A stretch of 64,000 nt of DNA from Pseudanabaena sp. Chao 1811 (GTDB taxonomy: Bacteria; Cyanobacteriota; Cyanobacteriia; Pseudanabaenales; Pseudanabaenaceae). The stretch spans positions 1,962,001-2,026,000 of the forward strand of contig NZ_CP101416.1 of assembly GCF_027942295.1 (NCBI RefSeq), read 5' to 3'. Below, one piece after another: positions 27,769 to 38,099 of this stretch (position 1 is the stretch's first letter; each line of letters begins with the position of its first letter). Below the pieces are notes generated by a model. It worked only from the letters and a program-made list of their open reading frames with translations. It ran no database searches and was not told the DNA's origin. Made by a program: the position numbers and the translations under genes.

Positions 27769-29817
27769 TTATTTAACTCTAGTCGTACTTCTGAATAACT
27801 GCCGATCGCAGATTTCTTGAGTCATTGCAGGTTCTAGGCAAGCAAAGCCCTGACATACCATCGCGATCGCATCGGGATTGGGTAAATGTTGATCGATGCG
27901 TAACATCACTGAGGGTAAATATTGCTGATTGAGATAGGCATATTGAGCAGGATTTGTCCGCACAAGGGTATGGTTGCGGAACCAGTCAAAGGCGGCTAAC
28001 AAACTTGGGCAAGCCACAGGACTATTGGCAATCACTAGACCGAAGCGTTTGAGGGCTAACTCAGCGCGATCTAAATATTCTAATTTTTCGGTAACGCTAG
28101 CAAGGCGCACTAAATTAGCGATCGCAATGCCATTGGGGGAAGGAGTGGCATTGTCTTGATAATTACGTTCTCGCAAGAGTAAATGTTGACTAGACTCGCT
28201 AGTAGTGTTGAAATAGCCACCCGAAAGGGCATCCCAAAAATCGCGATCAAATTCTGCTTGGATAGCGATCGCCTGTTGTAAATAGAAATCAGCTTCTTCG
28301 GGAATAGCTTGGTGCAAATCTAGCATTGCCTTAATCAAGAAAGCATAGTCCTCTGACTGAGCAGGAACTGCGGCTTGACCTTCATAATTAATTCTTTGGA
28401 GATGCCCTTCTATCCATTGATGTTCGAGAATGAATTTTGCCGCATTCACTGCTAGTTGTTTATAGATAGGCTTTTGGAAAGCGCGATAAGCAGTCGCTAA
28501 ACCTGAAATCATTAACGCATTCCAAGCAGTAATCGCCTTGGTGTCGGTAATGGGTGGTACGCGCCCTTCCCAATCAATTTCGCGAATATCGTCCTGACTA
28601 CGCGCAACAGGAAAAGCATCGGTTGGGCGGGAATATTCGCCATAGCGACGGCAGAATAACTTTAGTAAACAGGCTTCAGTCTCTGGCGAAAGTTCTCCTA
28701 GCTTCTTGCGCTGTAAGACATTGGTTTCTTCAAAGTTGCCATTGACCGAAATCGTAAATTCCTTAATTAACAGGTCAAGTTCCGTATTACTAAAAATCTT
28801 CTTGAGTTCTGCAAAACTCCATACCCAGAACTTGCCTTCTCTGCCTTCACTATCAGCATCTTGGGAAGCATAGAAGCATCCTTCCTCAGCTAGCATCTCA
28901 CGCTGGAGCCAAGTGGCAGTTATTGCACAGGCTCTAGCGATCGCAGGTTCTTTTAATCCCGATAGCCAGAGATTTGCTAGATATTCCATGATCAAGCCAT
29001 TGTCATAGAGCATCTTCTCAAAATGCGGGACTGTCCAAGTATGGTCAACAGTGTAGCGATGCCATCCCCCTGCGACATGATCAAAGATGCCACCTAGAGC
29101 TAAATCTATCCCTCGTTGCTGAGCCTTGTCTTGGAGCATGTTTGTGCTAGATTCAGCATTATTTGCTTCAAATCGACTGGCTCTTAATAGCAAATTTGCA
29201 TAGGGAATCATCGGGAAACAGGTTCCATAATCGCGATTGGTGACGACTTCCGCACATTTCGCAATTCCATTGGCTAAAACCTCATCATTAATAATCGGCA
29301 CAGGAATTAGCTTATTGACTTGGTGCAGGTTGCGTACAATTTGATCTTTATAATCTTGAATATCTTGATAGCGCTCGTAATAGATTTCGCAAATTGATTG
29401 CAGCACGCGCAGGAATCCTGGTCTGCCATAGCGTGGCTCAATGGGGAAGTATGTCCCACCATAAAAGGGAACTAAATCATCGGGGGCAAGAAATAAATTT
29501 AGGGGCCAGCCGCCGCTTTCGCCCATGATCTGTACTGCCTGCATATAGATGCTGTCCAGATCGGGACGCTCTTCGCGATCTACTTTGATCGCCACAAAGT
29601 GATCGTTCATATAGTCAGCAATCACCGTATCCGAAAAAGCCTCATGCTCCATCACCGTACACCAATGGCAACTGGAGTAGCCAACGGACAAAAAGATCGG
29701 TTTATTTTCGGCTTTGGCTTTCTCTAATGCTTCGTTGCCCCAAGGATACCAATCGATCGGGTTGTCAGCGTGTTTGCGGAGGTAGAGACTTTGCGATCGC
29801 GCGAGACGGTTGGGCAT
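27769..29817 (-). CDS. Thioredoxin-domain protein of the YyaL/SSP411 (DUF255) family
   Basis: 682 residues. The N-terminal thioredoxin-like domain (~1-160) has the diagnostic opening [20 protein letters not shown], the active-site-like [11 protein letters not shown] and [17 protein letters not shown] long (alpha/alpha)6-barrel region of glycosidase/epimerase type follows, with [10 protein letters not shown] and [17 protein letters not shown]. The family is widespread and conserved, but its biochemical activity is not settled. It is transcribed alone; the opposite-strand frames inside it are shadows. Confidence 0.92.
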   Translation of the reverse strand: MPNRLARSQSLYLRKHADNPIDWYPWGNEALEKAKAENKPIFLSVGYSSCHWCTVMEHEAFSDTVIADYMNDHFVAIKVDREERPDLDSIYMQAVQIMGESGGWPLNLFLAPDDLVPFYGGTYFPIEPRYGRPGFLRVLQSICEIYYERYQDIQDYKDQIVRNLHQVNKLIPVPIINDEVLANGIAKCAEVVTNRDYGTCFPMIPYANLLLRASRFEANNAESSTNMLQDKAQQRGIDLALGGIFDHVAGGWHRYTVDHTWTVPHFEKMLYDNGLIMEYLANLWLSGLKEPAIARACAITATWLQREMLAEEGCFYASQDADSEGREGKFWVWSFAELKKIFSNTELDLLIKEFTISVNGNFEETNVLQRKKLGELSPETEACLLKLFCRRYGEYSRPTDAFPVARSQDDIREIDWEGRVPPITDTKAITAWNALMISGLATAYRAFQKPIYKQLAVNAAKFILEHQWIEGHLQRINYEGQAAVPAQSEDYAFLIKAMLDLHQAIPEEADFYLQQAIAIQAEFDRDFWDALSGGYFNTTSESSQHLLLRERNYQDNATPSPNGIAIANLVRLASVTEKLEYLDRAELALKRFGLVIANSPVACPSLLAAFDWFRNHTLVRTNPAQYAYLNQQYLPSVMLRIDQHLPNPDAIAMVCQGFACLEPAMTQEICDRQLFRSTTRVK

Positions 29818-29965
29818 AGGGCAAAATTTGCGGCAGTAATTTTATGGGATTTAGGTAGAGATAACTACAGAGTTTAACTCTTTGTGAGTAGTGGAACCAA
29901 GAGTTATTTGTATTAGGTTTTGTGCAGCAGAGATACAGCCTCGTTTTTAGGCTAAATAGTCCAGC

Positions 29966-30016
29966 AAACCAGAGCATTGGGTCACTCGCTACGCGAGTGA
30001 CCCAATGCTCTGGTTT
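29966..30016. repeat. Long palindrome touching the histidine kinase stop codon
   Basis: AAACCAGAGCATTGGGTCAC with inverted copy around GCTACGC; arm ~23 bp. Its right arm ends at the stop codon of the hybrid kinase (reverse strand), so it can serve as that gene's terminator. Confidence 0.8.
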
Positions 30017-33000
30017 TAGCTACTCAATAGTTTCTGTATAGTTTCAGAAAGATGTTTTAACTTGACGGGTTTAGTCAAGTACTCGTTAGCCCCTACTTGC
30101 AAACACCTTTCGCGATCGCCCGACATTGCCAAAGCGGTTAGTGCAATGATCGGTGTAGAAATTAAATCTGGATTAGTACGAATGATTCTAATTGCTTCTA
30201 GTCCATCCATCTTTGGCATTTGAATATCCATCAAAATTAGATTGGGCTTTTCACTATTGGCTAAACCTACTGCGGCTTCTCCATCTTTTGCAGCAATCAA
30301 GCGATATCCTCGGCTTTTTAGATAGTCCCACATGCTGGAAATATTTGCCTCATTATCATCAACGATCAGGATTAATTGAGAGGTTGGTAGCTCTGTTGGC
30401 GTTAATGGTAATGGTGGTGTCAATGTTGCCGATTGTGCTTCTAATAAAGAACTCTGTAATAGATCATTTTGATTCTGATCATAGGGTAAGCGAATCGTAA
30501 ATTTACTACCCTCATTGATCTTGCTTTCAAGCATGACTTTGCCATGATGTAATTCGGAAATACGCTTGACTAGGGCTAAGCCTAAACCAGTACCCGTATA
30601 TTTACGGTTTAAATCACTATCAATCTGCACGAAGGTTTGAAATAGTTTGCCCATATCTTTTTGATCAATACCAATACCTGTATCAATCACAGAGAAATCG
30701 ATAAAATCTTGAGGTGTTTCATCTAGATTCTCTATATGATGAATGGTGGTTACTGCTAAAGTAACACTGCCTCCATCGGGCGTAAATTTAACGGCATTGG
30801 TAAGGAGATTAATTAAGGCTTGACGAATGCGAAGTTCATCGACGCAAATAGAAAGAGGGGTAGAGGGAATTTGCGTGATCAACTGGACATTTTTCTTGAG
30901 GGCAATTTGTTTGACAAAGGTGAGACTATCATGACAAATGGATTGTACAGAATTATTTTGAGTATGTAGTTCTAGTTTGCCTGCTTCAATTTTGGCAAGA
31001 TCGAGAATGTCATTAATTAACTCTAAAAGATGATAGCCACTGCGTTCAATGGTGGCGATCGATTTTTTCTGACGATCGTTTAGTTCGCCTAAAATTTCAT
31101 CTTGCAAACTTTCTGCCATTCCCAAAATTGCATTGAGTGGAGTTCGTAACTCATGGCTCATATTGGCGAGAAATTCATCCTTTAAACGAGTTGCCCGAAT
31201 TAATTCGGTGTTAGCAAGTAATAACTGCTCCTCTACTTGTTTGCGATCGGTAATATCACGAATGGAAGTCAGATACGACATCTGTTGATCCCATTCGATC
31301 TGAGTAACCAGTACTTCTGCTATTTTGATTTTCCCTTTATTAGTTAAGAAGTCCATCTCAAAGGGGCGATCTATTGTAATCGGAATCCCTAGCTCTACAT
31401 CCTTGAGTTCACCGATATGGAGGTTAAAGATTTTTTCGGCAGCAGGATTCGCAAAGATAATCCGTCCCTGTTGGTTGAGAATTACAATTCCATCAGAGCT
31501 TTGGCTGACAATGGTTTGTAAATGTTGTTCGCTCTCTTGTAAGGCGATCGCAGTTTGATAGTGATTAGTCAGATCGACAAAAGTGATAAAGTACGATTCG
31601 TCAATGATTGTGCAATATACATTGACATGTTTGATACTGCCATTCTTGGCGGTAATTCTTGATTCTATCGGTTCGGGGTCTCTATGTTCTCTAATCGCTT
31701 CAGCTAATTTCTGATTAATAGTTGTCGCTACCCATTCGCGATATTCTGGATCAGGATAGGCAAGGGGCAACCACTTCTCAAACGTCGAGACTTCCGAGAA
31801 GGAATAGCCAAACAACTGCTTAAAGTAGGGGTTGTAATAGCGCATTTTTTGCTCAACGCCCTCGGTAATAATTACACCGACGGGCAAATGTTCGAGAATC
31901 GTGCGCTGTTGCCTCTCGATCTCTTTAAGTCTTTGTTCAGCTAGTTTTCGCTTAGTAATGTCTTGAGCATTTCCCACGGTTTGCTTAACTCTGCCATCGA
32001 CATCCCTTGCAAATATGGAAGAGCGATCATAAAGCCATCGCCATTCGCCATTGGCATGTAGCGCCCGATATTCTATTTCAATAATACTGCCATCCTTGGC
32101 AGTATCAAATTGCTTTTGGGACTCTATGACTTTGCTCAAATCATCGGGATGGATGAGCCTCTCAAAAAGGTTCGCTCCCATAGACTGAATTTCTTCTGAA
32201 GAGTAGCCAAGGACAGAAGTTATCGCACTGTTAACATAAATATTACATTTCTCTAGCAAGTCATAGATATAGACGATATCAGGGGAGATATCAACAATGC
32301 GTTGGGTGAAATATTGGCTCTCCTGAAGTTTGACTTGAACTTGCTTGATACTAGTAATATCTAGGGCTGCACAACTAACGCCTATAACTTCTCCCGATTT
32401 ACTGTGTAATGGCTCTACGGTCATATCGTAGTAGTGCGTCACCTGATCTGTAGGAATAGCCACTTCATGGCGTTCCATGATGCCTGTGTCTAAAACCCTT
32501 TGTTTAATTTCCGTGAGTTGGCGGGCTGTTTCGGCAGATGGCATGATGTCGCTATCCAGTTTGCCGATGACCTCATTCGCCTTATAGCCTAATGCAGGGT
32601 TATAGATCCATGTGTAACGTAAATCTCGATCTTGATTAAAAACAACTATGGGCGCATTTTGCAGAGCAAAGGAAAACCTTTGTTCTGTTTGACGTAATTC
32701 GCGATTTTTTTGGATAATTTTAGAGATGATTTTCTCATGAAGTCTTTGATTTTTTTGTTCCGATAATTGGCGGCGCAGAGATTCTTGAGCGATCGCTTTG
32801 AGTAGTTTTTCCGACGTAATTAGCCCAACTGGAAATCCTTTGTTATCTAATACAGGCAAATACTTAAGCTGATGCCGATGAAATAGAGCGATGATTTCAT
32901 CGGTATGCTGACATTGCGATCGCCCAATTGTAATAGGCGAGCTTTGCATTACCTCAACAACTTTTATTTCCCCTAAATTTCTCCCCGCAGCACAAAGCTG

Positions 33001-33165
33001 AACAATATCTTGTTCTGTAAGTATTCCCAATAGCGTTTCCCCCTCCATTGCTAAGACACAGCTTGATTGTGTCTGACTCATAAGACCTATGGCTTGGGTT
33101 ACATATGTATGAGCGGCGATGGTGATGGGACTTTTATCATTTATCCAATCTAAAGTGTTAGACAC
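30016..33165 (-). CDS. Hybrid sensor histidine kinase (CBS pair, multiple PAS, HisKA, HATPase, receiver)
   Basis: 1049 residues, soluble by sequence (no transmembrane helices seen). Order: two CBS domains (~10-135; VVEVMQSSPITIGRSQ, YLPVLDNKGFPVGLI); about four PAS/PAC units (~160-650; LRYTWIYNPALGYKANEVIG, DIVYIYDLLEKCNIYVNSAI, EQKMRYYNPYFKQLFGYSF, SDGIVILNQQGRIIFANPAA); HisKA with NMSHELRTPLNAI (phospho-His ~671); HATPase with DTGIGI and GTGLGLALVKR; and a receiver (~925-1045) with VDDNEANI and phospho-acceptor ~D980 in LILMDIQMPKMDG. CBS plus PAS suggests integration of adenylate and redox/light-type cues, but no chromophore-binding Cys is evident. No cognate regulator is adjacent. Confidence 0.95.
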   Translation of the reverse strand: MSNTLDWINDKSPITIAAHTYVTQAIGLMSQTQSSCVLAMEGETLLGILTEQDIVQLCAAGRNLGEIKVVEVMQSSPITIGRSQCQHTDEIIALFHRHQLKYLPVLDNKGFPVGLITSEKLLKAIAQESLRRQLSEQKNQRLHEKIISKIIQKNRELRQTEQRFSFALQNAPIVVFNQDRDLRYTWIYNPALGYKANEVIGKLDSDIMPSAETARQLTEIKQRVLDTGIMERHEVAIPTDQVTHYYDMTVEPLHSKSGEVIGVSCAALDITSIKQVQVKLQESQYFTQRIVDISPDIVYIYDLLEKCNIYVNSAITSVLGYSSEEIQSMGANLFERLIHPDDLSKVIESQKQFDTAKDGSIIEIEYRALHANGEWRWLYDRSSIFARDVDGRVKQTVGNAQDITKRKLAEQRLKEIERQQRTILEHLPVGVIITEGVEQKMRYYNPYFKQLFGYSFSEVSTFEKWLPLAYPDPEYREWVATTINQKLAEAIREHRDPEPIESRITAKNGSIKHVNVYCTIIDESYFITFVDLTNHYQTAIALQESEQHLQTIVSQSSDGIVILNQQGRIIFANPAAEKIFNLHIGELKDVELGIPITIDRPFEMDFLTNKGKIKIAEVLVTQIEWDQQMSYLTSIRDITDRKQVEEQLLLANTELIRATRLKDEFLANMSHELRTPLNAILGMAESLQDEILGELNDRQKKSIATIERSGYHLLELINDILDLAKIEAGKLELHTQNNSVQSICHDSLTFVKQIALKKNVQLITQIPSTPLSICVDELRIRQALINLLTNAVKFTPDGGSVTLAVTTIHHIENLDETPQDFIDFSVIDTGIGIDQKDMGKLFQTFVQIDSDLNRKYTGTGLGLALVKRISELHHGKVMLESKINEGSKFTIRLPYDQNQNDLLQSSLLEAQSATLTPPLPLTPTELPTSQLILIVDDNEANISSMWDYLKSRGYRLIAAKDGEAAVGLANSEKPNLILMDIQMPKMDGLEAIRIIRTNPDLISTPIIALTALAMSGDRERCLQVGANEYLTKPVKLKHLSETIQKLLSS

Positions 33166-33268
33166 TGGAATTAAAAACTCATAGTCTTATATCATGGCAT
33201 GATTGATTAACTATAAGTTAAGTCACAAAAAATTGGTTGACTACTTCATGATTCTTTGAATCAGTTTA

Positions 33269-33300
33269 GATTACAAGCACCCATTGGGTGCTTGTAATCT
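33269..33300. repeat. Perfect palindrome overlapping the MFS gene stop
   Basis: AGATTACAAGCACCCA and inverted copy, arm 16 bp, overlapping the last two bases of the MFS transporter gene (reverse strand); likely terminator. Confidence 0.8.
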
Positions 33301-34774
33301 ACTCACTTCGTTGTCTTCTTCTGTCTGCAAGACGCATTAATATCTCGGTATGGACTTCGCGAGTAATGGGATAGAAGTAGGCTAGTCCTAAACCAATAAT
33401 TAAGGCGATCGTTGGTAAGGGACCGATCGCTACTCTGATCGCAAACAAAGCAGAATCTGGCTGTACAGGTAAAGGTTGACAAGGAACACTTTCCTTAAAC
33501 TTTGCCCAAGACAAACCGAGTCCTAGCAAGAACAAACCAAGCGCGAGACCAAATTTTTGTAATAGCACCATGAAGGCATAGAAAATACCTTCACGACGTT
33601 GCCCTGTTTCTAGTTCATCCAGATCGGTGACATCGGGAATCATTGACCAAGGGATGAGATAAGCTGTAGAAACTCCAGCACCCGCCATAATTGCTAATAT
33701 ATAGAGCAATACCACTTGTCCTTCTTGCAAGAAGAATAATCCTGCCTGAGCAATAATCCAAATGCCAGACCCCATGAAATAGGCAGCTTTTTTTCCGAAT
33801 CTTTTACTAATCGCACTCCATACAGACAGCATAATGAGGGCAGTACCTTGAACGGCGATCGTGACAAGGATAAAATCACTCTCCTGCATCTTCATCCAAT
33901 TGACAACGAAATAGGGAATGATCGAAGCAGTGATTTGCAGAGCTAGCCAAGAACAGAAGTAAATTCCAATTACAAATAGAAATGGACGATTGTTGAAAAC
34001 TATTTTTAACTGTTCTCCAAAGCTTAATTCTTCGTTATGCGCATCTAGAGATTCGTTATGGAGTCGGTGACGATCGCTAGCGATCGCTCTCCTTTTAATG
34101 CCTAAAACACACCAATAAATTGAAATGCTAGAAATAATCGCACAGACTGCACCTAGCACAATATATTGCATTCCACCTGTATTACAACTACCAGTTTGCC
34201 GCGCAGGATCTTTGAAAAAGGCAAAGATGATTTGGGCAATAATGAGAGAGAGAATACTGCCGCCAATGGAGAAGGTAAAACGGAAAGTATTCAGACTAGT
34301 CCGTTCGTTATAGTCTTGAGTAATCTCAGGGGTGAGTGCGGTATAGGGAAGGTTAACTGCCGTGAAGAAGGTATTAAAGATGATACCGATAATCGCGTAA
34401 TACCAAAAAAGAACCGTTTTGTCAGTACTAGGCACTAACCATTGCGCTAGGAATGTCAGCCCAAAGGGAATTGCCGAATAAATCATCCAAGGCAGCCGTC
34501 TGCCCATTTTGGACTTAGTGCGATCGCTGAGGACCCCGATAATCGGATCATTAATCGCATCAAAGATTTTGCCGATTAATAGGACTAGTCCTGCGAGAGC
34601 TGGATCAAGTCCTGCGACATTGGTAAAAAAGAATAAAAGAAAGAATGAGAGCAGGTTGGTGGTGATGGAAGTACCTAGATCACCTGCACCATAGGCAAGT
34701 TTTTCACCAAAAGTTAGTTTGGCTTGTGTGAGGTCATAGGGTGAGGCATCAAAGGATTTCTCAGAATTACTCAT
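33299..34774 (-). CDS. MFS transporter, GPH (glycoside-pentoside-hexuronide:cation symporter) type
   Basis: 491 residues with 12 hydrophobic segments. The family opening KLTFGEKLAYGAGDLGTSIT is followed by the GPH signature DPIIGVLSDRTKSKMGRRLPW and the central PYTALTPEITQDYNERTSLN. GPH proteins carry sugars with Na+ or H+; cyanobacterial members are of unknown substrate. The cytoplasmic loop after helix 6 is charged. Isolated gene in the inner membrane; no sugar-metabolism genes are nearby, so the substrate cannot be inferred from context. Confidence 0.9.
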   Translation of the reverse strand: MSNSEKSFDASPYDLTQAKLTFGEKLAYGAGDLGTSITTNLLSFFLLFFFTNVAGLDPALAGLVLLIGKIFDAINDPIIGVLSDRTKSKMGRRLPWMIYSAIPFGLTFLAQWLVPSTDKTVLFWYYAIIGIIFNTFFTAVNLPYTALTPEITQDYNERTSLNTFRFTFSIGGSILSLIIAQIIFAFFKDPARQTGSCNTGGMQYIVLGAVCAIISSISIYWCVLGIKRRAIASDRHRLHNESLDAHNEELSFGEQLKIVFNNRPFLFVIGIYFCSWLALQITASIIPYFVVNWMKMQESDFILVTIAVQGTALIMLSVWSAISKRFGKKAAYFMGSGIWIIAQAGLFFLQEGQVVLLYILAIMAGAGVSTAYLIPWSMIPDVTDLDELETGQRREGIFYAFMVLLQKFGLALGLFLLGLGLSWAKFKESVPCQPLPVQPDSALFAIRVAIGPLPTIALIIGLGLAYFYPITREVHTEILMRLADRRRQRSE

Positions 34775-34993
34775 AGGTTAATTGCGTAATTACAGTTTTT
34801 AGATAGTTGCAGCTAGTCTTGTTAGGAATCACCTCTGAAGACGAGTGGCGGCGCAAAGCACTGCTACTCGTCTGCGGGGGGGGGATGCAAGTGATGATAG
34901 CTATATCTGTTGTTTTTTAGAATTGCTATAGCATAGTGCAAACCTTGCTCGGCATAATGGAAATAGTCTTTTCCTTACTTTTCCTTAAGTGTT
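34775..34993. other. Intergenic region with a degenerate palindromic element
   Basis: About 220 bp between divergent genes. Contains an imperfect hairpin around GACGAGTGGCGGCGC ... CACTGCTACTCGTC (~34840-34874), a run of nine to ten G, and the sequence TTTTTTAGAATTGCTATAGC (~34913-34933), which equals an outer arm of the composite palindrome at 13032. It looks like a decayed copy of that element. Promoters for both flanking genes must lie here. Confidence 0.5.
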
Positions 34994-35554
34994 ATGAATT
35001 CAGAGAATCCAACTAGTCCTACATCTAATCAGTTACGCAATTTATTAGTGGCGATCGCGGCAATTATTCTGACTACGGCTCTATTCTTTGGGTTTCAGGC
35101 GCAGCAAAGTAGTACCTCACTGGATGCAGTTGCCGCCGCCGCAATTCCTATTGATGAAGCGATCGCCAATGACAAACCCACCACGATTGAGTTTTATGCG
35201 GATTGGTGTAGCAGTTGTCAGTCGATGGCGGCGGATAATTTGTCCCTCGAGAAGGAATATAGCGATCGCATGAATTTTGTGATGCTGAATGTGGACAATA
35301 CTAAATGGTTGCCAGAGGTGACTAAGTACCGTGTTGATGGGATTCCCAGATTTATTTTTTTAGATCGCGCTAATCAGGCGATCGGTGATACGACGGGAGC
35401 CATCCCCCGCGAAATTATGGCAGCGAATATCGAAGCGGCGATCGCCAATCAGCCCTTGCCCCACAATAGTATTAGTAGCGATCGCACCTCGACCATTGCT
35501 GAACCTAAAGCTGCCGATATTTCGCAACCTCGAGATCACGGCAAAAAGTTATAA
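34994..35554 (+). CDS. txlA: Membrane-anchored thioredoxin-like protein, TxlA/HCF164 type
   Basis: 186 residues. An N-terminal signal anchor (~18-37) precedes a thioredoxin domain (~50-150) with active site WCSSCQ in EFYADWCSSCQSMAADN and the cis-Pro motif GIPRFIFL. TxlA in cyanobacteria and HCF164 in plastids pass reducing power across the thylakoid membrane for cytochrome b6f and c assembly; this one has the family length and the VDNTKWLPEVTKYRVDG segment. The likely position is membrane-bound with the domain in the lumen/periplasm. It is monocistronic and followed by a composite palindrome and a terminator. Confidence 0.88.
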   Translation: MNSENPTSPTSNQLRNLLVAIAAIILTTALFFGFQAQQSSTSLDAVAAAAIPIDEAIANDKPTTIEFYADWCSSCQSMAADNLSLEKEYSDRMNFVMLNVDNTKWLPEVTKYRVDGIPRFIFLDRANQAIGDTTGAIPREIMAANIEAAIANQPLPHNSISSDRTSTIAEPKAADISQPRDHGKKL

Positions 35555-35558
35555 AAAA

Positions 35559-35671
35559 ACGTCAGTTCGACGAAGGCGGAAAATGGTAAAAATCGCCTAG
35601 CGATTTTTACCATTTTCCGCCATTTGCGTGGCGCTTTGCGCCGCGCAAATGGCGTTATCGAACTCACGTTA
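35559..35671. repeat. Composite palindromic element with nested hairpins
   Basis: Outer arms AACGTCAGTTCGA and TCGAACTCACGTT (one mismatch) enclose two perfect hairpins: GGCGGAAAATGGTAAAAATC with inverted copy (35575-35621) and ATTTGCGTGGCGC-type (35622-35651). Confidence 0.75.
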
Positions 35672-35701
35672 AAAAAAGCCCCGCTTTGCGGGGCTTTTTT
35701 T
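35671..35701 (-). terminator. Terminator at the end of the beta-lactamase-like gene
   Basis: AAAAAAAGCCCCGC / GCGGGGCTTTTTTT stem-loop; overlaps the stop codon of the reverse-strand gene and can also close txlA transcription. Confidence 0.9.
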
Positions 35702-37361
35702 ATGGCGTGCTTGGTGAAGCACTAGGAGATGGGGATACGTTGGGATTTGCATTGGGTAGAGGTAATTGAATATTTTCAATTACACTCGTTGCCCCATTGC
35801 TAGGGTTTGAGGAATTGGTGGAATTGGTAGAACTATTAGTCGGATTGTTAGAAGTACTAGAGCTATTGGAATTTGCTGCATTGGGTGAATCGGGGGAAAT
35901 TGCAGGATTGTTATTGTTTGCAGGCAATTTACCACCAGAGAGGAAATAGTCGTAGGTTGCCCGTGAGATTTGACGAATTAACTCATTAGCGCGTTGATCG
36001 TTATCAGGACGCTTAACCATGACGGCGATCGCATAGCGTTTACCATTGGGCATATCGACAATCCCTGCATCACCAACGGCTGAGCGAATATCACCAGTTT
36101 TATGGATGATTCTTGCCTCTTCGCCAATTCCCTTGGGTAATAGGGTATTAGTAACAGGACGGCGCATGATGTCCATAAAGCGATCGCGGCTGCGTGGCTC
36201 AAGTAACTTACCTTTATCCAACATCGCGAGCAATGTCACCATGTCTTGGGTGCTAATGGTATTTGTTCCCTCAAGATCGGGGAGTTTGTTGTTGACAACG
36301 ACATTATTTAATCCCCAAGATTTGAACCGTTGATTGACCGCCGCATTACCTCCCAATCTCTTGATAATCATGTTGGTGGCAGTATTGTCACTGATCATGA
36401 TCATTTGAGTTGCTGTTTCTAAAGCTGAGATTTTTGTACCTATTGGTAAAAACTGAAAATCGCCTGCTTCTCCGACCTTGACATCATCGGTCAGATCTAG
36501 TTGCTCATCGAGCTTGATTTTGCCAGCATCCACATCTTGGAAAAAAGCAACTAGAAGCGGAGTTTTGATCGTACTTGCCGCAGCAATCACTTGATTTGCA
36601 CCAATCTGCACATATGCGCCAGAGTCGAGATCTACCACCATCATTTGCATGGATAGATCCTTTTCTTTGGCGGCTAATTCCTTGATCTTGCTCACCAGTG
36701 GTGTTGCTTCTGTCTTGAGGCTCAGAGGTACAATCTCTTGGGTAGATTTATTTGCTTCTTCCTTAGTGCTAACTTCAGGAACTGCTGCCTTAGCGCGGCT
36801 TAACTGCTGATTTTGCCAAAAGGAGAGGGCTGTACCTGCGATCACACTCAACCCAACACCAGCGATCGCTAAACGAAGGGCTTGCCATCCTAAGGATTTG
36901 GCAGGCGATTTGATGGGAATTGGACGATTGGGATTTTTTTTGCGAGTTCTTAAGTCTGTGGTGCGACTATCAGGGCGATTTTCTGGTCTCTGTTCAGGAC
37001 GTGCTTCAATTCTGCCTTGGCGATTGGGTAATGGTTTGACCTTGCCCTCAGAAACTCTATGATCAAAACTACGATTGTCAAAGCGAGGATCAATGATTGG
37101 CTCAGGCGATCGCGCCGCTTCTCTTACCAAGCGTGGTCGGGAGTCACCACCAATGACGGGGCGGGCAGAGGCTTCACTATTGCTTGTCACAGCCTTGGCG
37201 CGACGCTCACGCAACTTATTTAGACGCGCTTCTCGGCTTTTTTCGTTAGCGTCAGGCGATGAAAAGTTTCTTGGTTCCACTGCTATTTGTAACTCCGATT
37301 CAAGAATGTCTCTGGTTGATTTCAAGAATTTACAGTGTAGATTCCTGAAAAATTTAATCAA
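35700..37361 (-). CDS. Membrane-anchored class A beta-lactamase-like serine hydrolase
   Basis: 553 residues. A basic, low-complexity N-terminus (~1-155, Arg/Pro/Asp rich) is followed by one transmembrane helix (~161-183). A serine beta-lactamase-fold domain (~220-465) carries STIK (S-x-x-K), SDN (ISDNTATNM) and KTG (IHKTGD), the three class A motifs. A Ser/Asn/Thr/Pro-rich tail ends the protein. The intact catalytic motifs support acyl-serine chemistry on beta-lactams or peptidoglycan, in the periplasm. The large cytoplasmic N-terminus and tail are not typical of secreted resistance enzymes, so a cell-wall role is at least as likely. Its start overlaps the end of the TrmJ-like gene by 8 bp, suggesting co-transcription. 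Confidence 0.88.
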   Translation of the reverse strand: MIKFFRNLHCKFLKSTRDILESELQIAVEPRNFSSPDANEKSREARLNKLRERRAKAVTSNSEASARPVIGGDSRPRLVREAARSPEPIIDPRFDNRSFDHRVSEGKVKPLPNRQGRIEARPEQRPENRPDSRTTDLRTRKKNPNRPIPIKSPAKSLGWQALRLAIAGVGLSVIAGTALSFWQNQQLSRAKAAVPEVSTKEEANKSTQEIVPLSLKTEATPLVSKIKELAAKEKDLSMQMMVVDLDSGAYVQIGANQVIAAASTIKTPLLVAFFQDVDAGKIKLDEQLDLTDDVKVGEAGDFQFLPIGTKISALETATQMIMISDNTATNMIIKRLGGNAAVNQRFKSWGLNNVVVNNKLPDLEGTNTISTQDMVTLLAMLDKGKLLEPRSRDRFMDIMRRPVTNTLLPKGIGEEARIIHKTGDIRSAVGDAGIVDMPNGKRYAIAVMVKRPDNDQRANELIRQISRATYDYFLSGGKLPANNNNPAISPDSPNAANSNSSSTSNNPTNSSTNSTNSSNPSNGATSVIENIQLPLPNANPNVSPSPSASPSTP

Positions 37362-38094
37362 GATGAGCCGTGGCCCAATTTATTTGACGTAAAATCCCCC
37401 GCAGCATGGCAACCTCTGATGGACTCAGATTAGCGCGATCGAAGATATTCCGAAACTTTCGCAACCGATGAGCGGCGGTATGTGGATAAACATAGCCGAT
37501 CTTTAGCAGTACTGCTTCAAGTTGCTGGTAGCAAGCTTCTATATCCTCGCGGGGTGCAAGGTCTATGGGTGCTGACTTTAGCAAATCTTGCGCGATTTGG
37601 CTAGTCAAATTTTCGTGACTTTTGGGATCGTCTCGCAGTAGTTGCCATTGATAGCAACAAACCCCCACGGCTTGGGCTAAATTTAGCGATGGATAGTCGG
37701 GATTGACAGGGATTCGCAGCACCTGTTGACAATGTTGAATTTCGGCATTGCTCAAGCCACGATCCTCTGCACCAAAGACGATCGCACTAGTCGCAACCTG
37801 TGATAACCAACTCAAGCCTTGAGGAGGACTAGTTACTTTCATGTCTCCCTTATCGATGCGACCTGCGGTAGCGATCGCTCTCTGGCAACCCATCAGTGCT
37901 TCAGGTAAACTCTCTACAATTATGGCGTTTTCTAAAATTTCACGGGCATGGACTGCCATATGGATCGCTTCATCACTGAGGCGATCGCATTGAGGGTTAA
38001 CTAGCCACAATTCTGACAGTCCAAAGTTTTTCATCACCCTTGCCACTGAGCCAAGGTTCCGCGCCCCCGCCGTCTCTACTAACACAATTCGCAT
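37354..38094 (-). CDS. TrmJ-like tRNA 2'-O-methyltransferase (SPOUT, TrmH family group 1)
   Basis: 246 residues. The SPOUT knot begins MRIVLVETAGARNLGSVARV, with MKNFGLSELWLVNPQCD, the SAM-pocket segment VFGAEDRGLSNAEI and the C-terminal motif VNPDYPSLNLAQAVGVCCYQ. TrmJ methylates the 2'-O of nucleotide 32 in tRNA; the assignment to position is from family knowledge. The helical C-terminal extension (~165-245) suits TrmJ. It lies in a three-gene reverse-strand run (DUF2236, TrmJ, beta-lactamase-like), 5 bp from the first and overlapping the last by 8 bp. Confidence 0.9.
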   Translation of the reverse strand: MRIVLVETAGARNLGSVARVMKNFGLSELWLVNPQCDRLSDEAIHMAVHAREILENAIIVESLPEALMGCQRAIATAGRIDKGDMKVTSPPQGLSWLSQVATSAIVFGAEDRGLSNAEIQHCQQVLRIPVNPDYPSLNLAQAVGVCCYQWQLLRDDPKSHENLTSQIAQDLLKSAPIDLAPREDIEACYQQLEAVLLKIGYVYPHTAAHRLRKFRNIFDRANLSPSEVAMLRGILRQINWATAHLD

Positions 38095-38099
38095 TCTGT